In this document: positions 1 to 6,003 of the stretch, one piece after another
How positions within the stretch are numbered: the stretch's first letter is position 1
Layout: each line of letters opens with the position of its first letter
DNA from: Hyphomonadaceae bacterium
GTDB taxonomy: Bacteria > Pseudomonadota > Alphaproteobacteria > Caulobacterales > Aquidulcibacteraceae
Assembly (NCBI GenBank): GCA_016791325.1
Contig: JAEUMU010000089.1
Location: 1-6,164 of the forward strand
Reading direction: 5' to 3'
Length of the DNA: 6,164 bases
Position numbers and translations under genes: made by a program
The notes under the pieces: generated by a model
Told to the model about the DNA's origin: nothing
Database searches by the model: none
The model's input: only the letters and a program-made list of their open reading frames with translations

Positions 1-801
1 CTTGATGCGGCGGAAGCCGGATATCAGCTCGCGCAGCGCGACCGCGAACGCGTCGCCGCGCTCCACGCACGCGACTTCGCCTCCCAGGCCGCGCTGGACT
101 CCGCCGAAGCCGCCCTGAGCGCCGCGCGCTCCCGCGTTAGCGGCGCGCGCGCCGATCTTTCCCGCGCCCGCGCCGCCGCGGGATCAAATCCCTCCCGCGC
201 GCGCCGCGCCACGCCCATCGTCAGCCCGGCGTCCGGGCGGGTGCTGCGGGTACTGCAAGAGAGCGAAACCATCGCGCTCGCCGGCTCGCCCCTGCTTGAG
301 ATTGGCGATCCCGCGCAGATCGATATCGTCGCGGAGTTTCTGTCGCAGGACGCCGTGCGCATGCAGGCTGGCGCGCCGGCGCAGATTGAAAACTGGGGCG
401 GCGAGGCTCCGATCGCCGCCCGCGTCTTCCGCATCGAGCCCTACGCGCGCACAAAGATTTCCGCGCTGGGCGTGGAAGAGCAGCGGGTGAACGTCATTCT
501 GCACCTGCAAGCACCAGATCAAGCGCCCGCACTTGGACATGGCTTTCGCGTCGACGCACGCGTGGTCATCGCCGAACAAGCCGATGCCGTTCGCGTGCCG
601 ACTGGCGCCTTGATCCGGGACGGGCGCGGATGGGCGGTTTTTGTGTTTGCGCGCGGCCGCGCGCACCTAACACCCGTAGCCATCGGCGCCGGCGGCGAAG
701 ACTATCGCGCAGTCACCAGCGGTCTGCAGCCTGGCCAGCGCGTGGTGCTCTTTCCCGGCGACAGCTTAGCCAACGGCGCGCGTATTCGCGCCGTCCGCTG
801 A
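1..801 (+). CDS. HlyD/RND-type periplasmic efflux adaptor subunit, C-terminal part (5' end outside window)
   Basis: The reading frame is open from the first base to the TGA at 799-801 and gives 266 residues; the true start lies upstream. Residues 1-60 are an Ala/Arg/Glu-rich heptad-like stretch typical of the second helix of the adaptor coiled-coil hairpin. Residues 72-104 (PIVSPASGRVLRVL, then AGSPLLEIGDP) are the second half of the lipoyl-like domain. Residues about 105-190 form the beta-barrel, with the WGG at 132-134 and the ALGVEEQRVNV stretch (155-165) typical of this adaptor subgroup. Residues about 195-266 (VPTGALIRDGRGWAVFV, then GLQPGQRVVLFPGD) match the membrane-proximal domain. 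Such adaptors bridge an inner-membrane RND or ABC (MacB/DevC-like) pump to an outer-membrane channel. Pump partner and substrate cannot be told from this fragment. It ends 11 bp from the convergent dabA stop. Family assignment is firm; the specific system is unknown. Confidence 0.9.
   Translation, partial: LDAAEAGYQLAQRDRERVAALHARDFASQAALDSAEAALSAARSRVSGARADLSRARAAAGSNPSRARRATPIVSPASGRVLRVLQESETIALAGSPLLEIGDPAQIDIVAEFLSQDAVRMQAGAPAQIENWGGEAPIAARVFRIEPYARTKISALGVEEQRVNVILHLQAPDQAPALGHGFRVDARVVIAEQADAVRVPTGALIRDGRGWAVFVFARGRAHLTPVAIGAGGEDYRAVTSGLQPGQRVVLFPGDSLANGARIRAVR
773..794. terminator. 8-bp perfect inverted repeat near the adaptor/dabA tail-to-tail junction, possible terminator
   Basis: ACGGCGCG (773-780) and CGCGCCGT (787-794) are perfect reverse complements around a 6-nt loop, giving a GC-rich hairpin. 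It lies inside the last codons of the adaptor gene and about 19 nt beyond the dabA stop on the minus strand. There is no T-tract on the plus strand. On the minus strand the stem is followed only by TTGGC, so it is not a canonical intrinsic terminator. Short GC-rich inverted repeats arise by chance in DNA of this composition. A role in ending dabBA transcription or protecting its 3' end is inference. Confidence 0.3.
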
Positions 802-812
802 AGCATCGGAGG

Positions 813-3380
813 TCAATTGCCGCCATCGCCTGCGGCCTCGCGCGTCGGCAGCTGCGCGGGTGTCCAGGTTCCTTGGCCCCAATAGCGCTGCAACCCGCAA
901 TACGGATCGATCGCGAAAAGCTGCAGCCATTTGTTCTCGACAAGATCGCGAACCATAGCGTGCTTGGCGATCACCGCGTTGATCGCAGCGATCGGCGCCT
1001 CGATCATCACGCTCAGGCGCAGCGGCTCGTGCACAAGCATCTTGCCGTTGTGCACGGATTGCCATGGCAGGCCGGTGCGAAGATCACCACCATTGCCCTC
1101 CAGCACGCCAAGCGCGCCGACGACATTGTGCAGCGTCTTGTTGCCGCTGCCGAAAGCGCGGTTGTTCACGCTCGAGCCGTAATACTGCAGATTGATCCAA
1201 CTCGCCACCACCATGGGCGCAGACATAATCAGCTCCAGCGTAGCGAAGCTTTCGTCCGCACGCCAATCGTAGGTGTGAAGGAAGGCGCGCCCATCCAGCT
1301 CAAGGTGTTGGGTGCGCGCTCGTGGCGCGGCGATGAACGCCTTGTTGCCGGCCAGCCCCCACTCGGGGCGCACTTGCGACCAATCGCGCCCGCGCAACGC
1401 AATGGCGGGATCAACATGCGCATCCCGCTCCAGGCCAAGCAGGCCAGCACGCTCCGCACGGGCGTTGCGCGCCGCAGCAGCCAGATCCGCCTCAATGCGC
1501 GCAAGCTCGCCACGATGCGTCTCCGGCGTATCGTCACGATCGAACAGGGTCACCTCATCGGTTGTCGTGTCATGCAACCCGGCGACGAAATGCGTGTCCT
1601 GCGGCAGCGCAATGCCGCGCTCCTGCAATCCAGCGCGCACCAACGGGTCATTGAGGATAGCGGCGGCGACGCGTGCGTTCGCTTGGCCGGTGTGCCCGCC
1701 GCAGGCGCCGCAATCGAGCCCGCTTGCGTGCGGATTGTTCACACTCGTGGAGCCATGCCCTATCAGCAGCACGACGCGCGCGAAGTTCTCAGTCATCGAC
1801 ATCGCCCGCAGCACCGCCTCCGCCGTGGCGACGCGCGCTTCAGGCGCGAAGCCGGTGGCCCGGCCATCCACCGTTTGCGGCGCAATGCGCGGCCCAAGCC
1901 GCGACGCGATGCGCGCGCTGAGCCCATCACGATTAGGATCAGGCGCCGGCCGGGTAAGGCCAAGCGCATCGCTGACAATCCGCGCGGCGAAAGCGAGGCC
2001 AATGGTCTCGACATAGGCAAACGAGGAAACGGCCGCGTGCTTGAAGGCCTTCCACGCCTTCGCAGCGCGCCGCCGCACCAGCCGCGCGTTGAGGATTACC
2101 GCCTCCTCCTGCGCGCCTGCGCCCTTCACCGCCTCGCAAACGATCGCGCTCGGGGCGAGCAATACTGGGCACTGCGCGCCGCCCCGCTTGTTCCCAATTG
2201 GCACATACTCAATCGGGAAACCAAAGAAGCCAGCGAAGCCAATGGTTTCGATATCCCGCGACCGCGCCTCCAACGCACGGCGAAATATTTCCGAGCGTAC
2301 GTCAATGCAGAATGCCGCTTGCACGGCGGGCCGCGCGCGCTGGCCGAGCGCCGCGGGCGGCGCCGAGAGCTGCGCGAGCAGTTGGCGCTGCGCCGCATGA
2401 TCATAGGCCTCCTGCAACAGCGCCCGCAGGGCCAAATCGTCGTCAGCGCGCAATTGAGCGTCTATCGGCTGTATCGCCGCCGCAATCATGGCGCGGCGCC
2501 AGGCGCTGCGAAAAGCCTCGTCCTTACGCTCCTCGAAAAGCGCAAACCCCCACGCTAGGCGGATCGCTAGCAATTGCAGGAGCGTATCGTCCTCGCGCCC
2601 ACGCAGATTAGCGTCCCAAACGCGATAGCGCGCGTAAGCGGCCCACCCCTGGATGTCGAACAAGGCGCGGAACAGGTAATCTTCGTGCGCGCGCTCTGGG
2701 ATGCCCAGTTTGGTGACGATATGCGCAATCGCGGCGAGCGGATTTTCGGGCAACGCCGCAATGGTTTCGCGAACGTGGCGCAACCCCATCGCCTCGGCGT
2801 TGCGGTCATGGCGCATCGCGGCCCGCCAGGCTGCATAAGGCGCGCTCGTCCGCCAGGGCGAACGCCACGCCGCCTGCCCCTCGTCAAAGTAAGTCGCGCA
2901 CCACTTAGATATCTCTTCGATCATGAACGCCGTGCGCGAAGCCTCGCGGTCACCATCAGCGAGAGAGTCCAGAATTTCCGAAACAGTCGCCACAACGGGG
3001 CGATTATGGCTGGCGGGCGGACGCGCAAGAGCGGTCTTGATGTCGGCGGCGCTTGCGAAGCCGGCCACGCGCGGGCCGGTTTCGATCGCCGCAGCAAGGT
3101 CGGCGTCGTTGATCACCCCCGTAGCGATTTGGCCGGCATAGAAGGCGCGCGGCATCAGCATGTCCGTCCGCGCCACACGCTCCAGCCACACGCTGGCTTC
3201 GCTGAAGCTCTTATCCGCAAGCCCCAGAAACGGGTTGACCGCCACGAAATGTTTCAGCGGCCAAAGCGGAGCGATGCGGTTGCAGGCCGCGCGCGCAGCC
3301 GCAGATATATCGGCCGGCGGCGTGTCGCGCTCGGTAGCGCTGGGCCCTTCCAAAGCATCGTGCGCAAGTTCAGCGAGCAT
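813..3380 (-). CDS. dabA: DabA, probable inorganic carbon transporter subunit (DUF2309/UPF0753)
   Basis: This encodes 855 residues, full length for the family. DabA is the cytoplasmic catalytic subunit of the DAB inorganic-carbon system. It is a beta-carbonic-anhydrase-like zinc protein proposed to hydrate CO2 to bicarbonate in one direction when coupled to DabB. The family N-terminus is visible at residues 40-58 (WPLKHFVAVNP, FLGLADKSF). The zinc/catalytic residues known from Halothiobacillus DabA (C351, D353, H524, C539) correspond here to C358 and D360 in FCIDVRSE, H542 in LIGHGST and C557 in DCGACGGH; the 15-residue H-to-C spacing is preserved. The C-terminal part contains RPEWGLAGNKAFI (671-683) and NKWLQLFAIDPY (816-827), family-typical blocks. 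The ATG at 3378-3380 is chosen because AAGGGAG (3387-3393) lies 6 nt upstream and the frame overlaps the dabB stop by 11 bp, implying translational coupling. No frameshift or missing key residue was seen. Confidence 0.96.
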   Translation of the reverse strand: MLAELAHDALEGPSATERDTPPADISAAARAACNRIAPLWPLKHFVAVNPFLGLADKSFSEASVWLERVARTDMLMPRAFYAGQIATGVINDADLAAAIETGPRVAGFASAADIKTALARPPASHNRPVVATVSEILDSLADGDREASRTAFMIEEISKWCATYFDEGQAAWRSPWRTSAPYAAWRAAMRHDRNAEAMGLRHVRETIAALPENPLAAIAHIVTKLGIPERAHEDYLFRALFDIQGWAAYARYRVWDANLRGREDDTLLQLLAIRLAWGFALFEERKDEAFRSAWRRAMIAAAIQPIDAQLRADDDLALRALLQEAYDHAAQRQLLAQLSAPPAALGQRARPAVQAAFCIDVRSEIFRRALEARSRDIETIGFAGFFGFPIEYVPIGNKRGGAQCPVLLAPSAIVCEAVKGAGAQEEAVILNARLVRRRAAKAWKAFKHAAVSSFAYVETIGLAFAARIVSDALGLTRPAPDPNRDGLSARIASRLGPRIAPQTVDGRATGFAPEARVATAEAVLRAMSMTENFARVVLLIGHGSTSVNNPHASGLDCGACGGHTGQANARVAAAILNDPLVRAGLQERGIALPQDTHFVAGLHDTTTDEVTLFDRDDTPETHRGELARIEADLAAAARNARAERAGLLGLERDAHVDPAIALRGRDWSQVRPEWGLAGNKAFIAAPRARTQHLELDGRAFLHTYDWRADESFATLELIMSAPMVVASWINLQYYGSSVNNRAFGSGNKTLHNVVGALGVLEGNGGDLRTGLPWQSVHNGKMLVHEPLRLSVMIEAPIAAINAVIAKHAMVRDLVENKWLQLFAIDPYCGLQRYWGQGTWTPAQLPTREAAGDGGN

Positions 3381-4968
3381 ACGCGTCTCCCTTCAGGCCG
3401 CGCGCCCGCGCCGGCCAAAGCCGCAGCGCCAAGCGATTGGCGATGGTGTTGAGATAAAGTCCATGGCTGAGGTGCACATAGAGCGCCTGCCCCCAGCGCG
3501 TCGCGGCCACGCGCCCGAGTTGGCTTTGCAGGAGCGTCACGCCGCCAAACGCCGCGATAACGAAGCTGACAAGCGCGACATCGAACGCACTCATGAGCGG
3601 GCGCGTCGTCGGCACGCTGCCGCCCAGCACATGCTCCACGCCGGCCTGCAAGCCGAAATAGAGCGCGCCCAGCCCCAAAGCGGACGCCAGCGTCCGCCCG
3701 ATTACATAGACGCTTGGCCGTTCGTCGACGCCATTTGCCACCAACAAGGTCAGGCTCATCATCAAAATCGCGCCGAGCACAAACACCCCCGGCTTTTCCG
3801 CGAGCGTTGCGCCAAACGCGGTGCTGACGGCCAACGCGGCCACGAGCACCAGAACAAGCGCGATCACGAAGCGCGCCGGATGTGGCGCCCCTCCCGGGCT
3901 TGGCGCCCAGGACGAACGCAAGACATCGATAACGCTCCCCGAAGAGAGAAACGCGTGCGCCTTATAAAGCGAGTGGGCCACGATATGCAGCAGCGCGGCG
4001 CCAAATGCGCCCAGGCCACATTGCAGCAGCATGAAGCCCATCTGCGCCACGGTCGAATACGCCAGGCTCAGCTTCACCGAAGTTTGCGTCAGCATCACCA
4101 GCGAACCGAACAACGCTGTGACGAGCCCAACGATGGCCAGCACATGCAAGGCCGGCGGCGATAGCGCCATTAGCTCCGCAAAGCGGATGATGAGAAAGCC
4201 TCCGGCGTTGATAATACCGGCGTGCAGCAGCGCCGACACCGGCGTCGGCGTCTCCATCACTTCGAGGATCCACCCATGGAACGGAAGCTGCGCGGATTTG
4301 AGCAGCGCCGCGATCGCAATGAGCAGCGCCGCGCCCAGCGCCAGCGGCCCGCTTGCCGCCGGCGCCGCCGCCCTTGCCTCCGCGAACAGCGCGGCATAGT
4401 CGAGACTGCCGAAAGCCAGGTAGAGGCACGCCCCGGCCCCGATCAGCGCTAAGTCCGCTAACCGGCTGGCGACAAATTTCTTGCGCGCCGCCAGCACCGC
4501 GCCGCGCCGCTCCCCGTAGAAAAGCAGCAATCGGTTGAGCGCTACGCTCATCACCACGAACGCCGCGATCAATGCTGCAAAATTGCCGGCGATGATCAGC
4601 GCCTGAACAGCGGCGATGGTGAAACAAAGCTGGCGCAGGAAGCGCCCCTGGTTAGGATCGCCGTCGAGATAATTGCGGCTATAGCGCAGCACCGTTGCGC
4701 CGACGAAACTCACCAGCACCAGCATCACCGCGCTGACCGCGTCGAGATAGACGCTCACGCCAAGGCCCGCCGCGCCAAAAGTCTGCGTCGTTTGCACGCC
4801 TCCAAAGGCTACCGCAGCCGCCGCGCCCACGCTTACACACAACGCAACAAGCGCCGCACCAAAGGCCCAATCCGCAAATGCCAGCGGCGCGCGCCGCGGC
4901 GCGGGCCATAAGGCGGCCAGCATCAGCGCCAGCGGCGCAAGCGCCGCCAGCCATGGGGTCCAGAACAT
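3370..4968 (-). CDS. dabB: DabB, NuoL/MrpA-like membrane subunit of the DAB inorganic carbon system
   Basis: This encodes 532 residues, nearly all hydrophobic, with roughly 13 predicted transmembrane segments. It belongs to the Proton_antipo_M family (complex I NuoL / Mrp antiporter type). In the dab context it is the membrane partner that is thought to use the cation gradient to drive DabA. Conserved blocks are LLKSAQLPFHGWILEVMETP (residues 222-241, with the TM7-type lysine K224) followed by TPVSALLHAG, then TSVKLSLAYSTVAQMGFM (296-313, K299), and HIVAHSLYKAHAFLSSGSVI (328-347, with H328, H332 and K336). The glutamate of NuoL TM5 (E144 in E. coli) appears to be replaced by M140. The ATG at 4966-4968 has a strong GGAGG 8 nt upstream (plus coordinates 4977-4981). 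The gene is first in the operon; its TGA lies inside the dabA start region. Adjacency to an intact dabA makes DabB much more likely than a respiratory NuoL or an MrpA subunit. Confidence 0.94.
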   Translation of the reverse strand: MFWTPWLAALAPLALMLAALWPAPRRAPLAFADWAFGAALVALCVSVGAAAAVAFGGVQTTQTFGAAGLGVSVYLDAVSAVMLVLVSFVGATVLRYSRNYLDGDPNQGRFLRQLCFTIAAVQALIIAGNFAALIAAFVVMSVALNRLLLFYGERRGAVLAARKKFVASRLADLALIGAGACLYLAFGSLDYAALFAEARAAAPAASGPLALGAALLIAIAALLKSAQLPFHGWILEVMETPTPVSALLHAGIINAGGFLIIRFAELMALSPPALHVLAIVGLVTALFGSLVMLTQTSVKLSLAYSTVAQMGFMLLQCGLGAFGAALLHIVAHSLYKAHAFLSSGSVIDVLRSSWAPSPGGAPHPARFVIALVLVLVAALAVSTAFGATLAEKPGVFVLGAILMMSLTLLVANGVDERPSVYVIGRTLASALGLGALYFGLQAGVEHVLGGSVPTTRPLMSAFDVALVSFVIAAFGGVTLLQSQLGRVAATRWGQALYVHLSHGLYLNTIANRLALRLWPARARGLKGDAYAR

Positions 4969-4976
4969 GAGATGAG

Positions 4977-4997
4977 CCTCCGCAAACTCTCTTGCGG
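4977..4997 (-). promoter_or_regulatory. dabB ribosome binding site with an abutting hairpin
   Basis: Read on the minus strand, CCGCAA-GAGAGT-TTGCGG (4997 down to 4980) is a perfect 6-bp inverted repeat with a 6-nt loop. Its 3' arm contributes the first two G's of the GGAGG Shine-Dalgarno sequence at 4981-4977, which sits 8 nt before the dabB ATG. The RBS call is strong. The hairpin could mildly occlude or present the RBS in the mRNA, or act as a DNA operator. Either role is inference. Confidence 0.55.
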
Positions 4998-5038
4998 GGG
5001 AAACTAGGCCTCGCCGTCACTTCTCTCCAGTTCCATTA

Positions 5039-5065
5039 TTGCAATCTTTCATTCTGTTTTATAGA
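5039..5065 (+). promoter_or_regulatory. Possible promoter for the lysR-type gene in the divergent control region
   Basis: The right half of the 105-bp gap (about 5031-5073) is clearly AT-richer than its surroundings, as expected for a promoter. TTGCAA at 5039-5044 resembles a -35 box and TATAGA at 5060-5065 resembles a -10 box, but the 15-bp spacing is shorter than ideal. A transcript from this -10 would start within a few bases of the ATG at 5074, and there is no Shine-Dalgarno sequence ahead of it, so the mRNA might be leaderless. I could not pick a convincing dabB promoter on the opposite strand, although it should lie in the same gap. Confidence 0.3.
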
Positions 5066-5066
5066 A
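5052..5066. promoter_or_regulatory. Candidate LysR-type operator (T-N11-A dyad)
   Basis: TTCT (5052-5055) and AGAA (5063-5066) are reverse complements separated by 7 bp. The inner T5053 and A5065 satisfy the T-N11-A pattern of LysR-type binding sites. The site is between the two divergent starts, 7 bp before the regulator ATG, where autoregulatory sites of this family are usually found. The separate perfect 8-bp palindrome ATTGCAAT (5038-5045) in the same gap could be a second half-site. The match is short, so chance is not excluded. Confidence 0.35.
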
Positions 5067-5073
5067 CATTGAT

Positions 5074-5985
5074 ATGAGCCTAAACCTCCATCATCTGCGC
5101 TATTTTCACGCCATCGCCCAGGCGGGCGGGCTGGTGAAAGCGGCTGAGCGCCTCAATGTCTCGCCCTCAGCCGTCTCCGTGCAATTGCAGGCCTTGGAGG
5201 CTCATCTCGGCCACAACCTGTTCGAGCGGCGCGGGCGTCAACTCGTCTTGACCGAAGCCGGCCAGATGGCGTTTGAGCGCGCGGCCGCGATTTTCGACGC
5301 CGCCGATGAGTTGCAGAGCACATTGAAAGGGCTTGATCGCGCGAAGCGCGCAGCCGTGCGCATTGGCGCGCTCGCCACGCTCTCACGCAATTTTCAGATC
5401 GGGTTTCTGAAGCCCTTACTCCGGCGCGATGACGTCCGCATCGTCCTGCGTTCCGGCTCAATGCGCGAGCTCATGCATATGCTAGACGCCCACCACATCG
5501 ATGTCCTGCTCTCAAACACACTCCCACCGCGCGATGAAACCACGACCTGGACCGCGCATGTCATCTCAGATCAGCCGATCAGCCTCATCGGGCCGCCAAC
5601 GGCCAAACGCAGCAAAACGCCTGCATCGCTGCTCGCCACCGTTCCCTTGATCGTGCCCACGCTGGAGAACCACATACGCGGCGAGTTCGACGCGCTGGCG
5701 GAACGCCTTGGCGTCACGCCCCACATCGTGGCGGAGGTCGATGATATGGCGCTGCTACGCCTGCTCGCCCGCGAGGGGCTTGGCTACGCCATCGTCCCGC
5801 CCATTGTCGTGCGCGATGAGTTGGAAGCTAACCTGCTGCGCGAATGCGGCCCGCTTCCCGGCCTCAGAGAGACCTTCTACGCCATCACGCCCACGCGGCG
5901 TTTCCCGAACGCGCTGTTGAAGGACTTGATGCAAGCGAATGCGCCGCGCGCGCAGCCGAGGCGTCCGCGAAAGCATGGCGGCTGA
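5074..5985 (+). CDS. LysR-family transcriptional regulator (NhaR-like), divergent from dabBA
   Basis: This encodes 303 residues, the usual LysR length. The N-terminal winged helix-turn-helix is clear: NLHHLRYFHAIAQAGGL (4-20), AAERLNVSPSAVSVQLQALE (23-42), LFERRGRQLVLTEAG (49-63), followed by a linker helix to about residue 88. Residues about 93-285 are the effector-binding domain, with IVAEVDDMALLRLLAREGLG (218-237) and YAIVPPIVV (238-246). The HLRYF start, the RRGRQLVLTEAG block and the EVDDMALLRLLAREGLG stretch resemble NhaR-type members rather than CbbR, the usual Calvin-cycle regulator. Its divergent position beside dabBA makes it the likely regulator of that operon and of itself; the effector is unknown. 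The ATG is set by the LysR N-terminal pattern, since no Shine-Dalgarno precedes it. The extreme C-terminus (about 290-303) is basic and Pro/Arg-rich. It ends 12 bp from the convergent cysC stop. Confidence 0.92.
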   Translation: MSLNLHHLRYFHAIAQAGGLVKAAERLNVSPSAVSVQLQALEAHLGHNLFERRGRQLVLTEAGQMAFERAAAIFDAADELQSTLKGLDRAKRAAVRIGALATLSRNFQIGFLKPLLRRDDVRIVLRSGSMRELMHMLDAHHIDVLLSNTLPPRDETTTWTAHVISDQPISLIGPPTAKRSKTPASLLATVPLIVPTLENHIRGEFDALAERLGVTPHIVAEVDDMALLRLLAREGLGYAIVPPIVVRDELEANLLRECGPLPGLRETFYAITPTRRFPNALLKDLMQANAPRAQPRRPRKHGG

Positions 5986-6003
5986 ACAGCGCTGGATTCA
6001 GCC
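5980..6003. terminator. 7-bp inverted repeat spanning both convergent stop codons, possible bidirectional terminator
   Basis: GGCTGAA (5980-5986) and TTCAGCC (5997-6003) are perfect reverse complements around a 10-nt loop that contains the palindrome CAGCGCTG (5987-5994). Each arm holds the stop codon of one of the two convergent genes (lysR-type to the left, cysC to the right). Without a T-tract it is not a standard intrinsic terminator. Part of the symmetry follows from both genes ending in Gly-GGC then TGA. Confidence 0.35.

Noticed and set aside
117..217. Run of GCGC/CGCG-rich sequence that looked like a simple repeat
   Set aside because: It encodes the Ala/Arg-rich coiled-coil end of the adaptor; the repetition follows from Ala (GCC/GCG) and Arg (CGC) codons with no regular unit.
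24..434. Minus-strand open frame opposite the adaptor gene
   Set aside because: It runs antisense to the well-supported adaptor frame, and its Ser/Arg/Ala-rich translation has no family resemblance.
630..2558. A very long open frame (642 codons) on the plus strand opposite dabA
   Set aside because: It lies wholly antisense to a strongly supported dabA and gives an Arg/Ala/His-rich product without recognisable domains. It is a codon-bias shadow common in GC-rich DNA.
2574..4164. Overlapping plus-strand open frames (292 and 334 codons) opposite dabA and dabB
   Set aside because: They are low-complexity Arg/Gln/Ala-rich translations with no motif or convincing RBS, and they span the dabB/dabA junction. 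They are shadows of the minus-strand genes.
3370..4968. The dabB product as a respiratory NuoL or MrpA subunit
   Set aside because: There are no other complex I or Mrp genes nearby, it has a single antiporter-like domain of DabB size, and it overlaps an intact dabA.
4969..5073. Riboswitch or small RNA in the divergent gap
   Set aside because: The gap is only 105 bp, shared by two promoters, and shows just a 6-bp hairpin; no recognised riboswitch architecture is visible.
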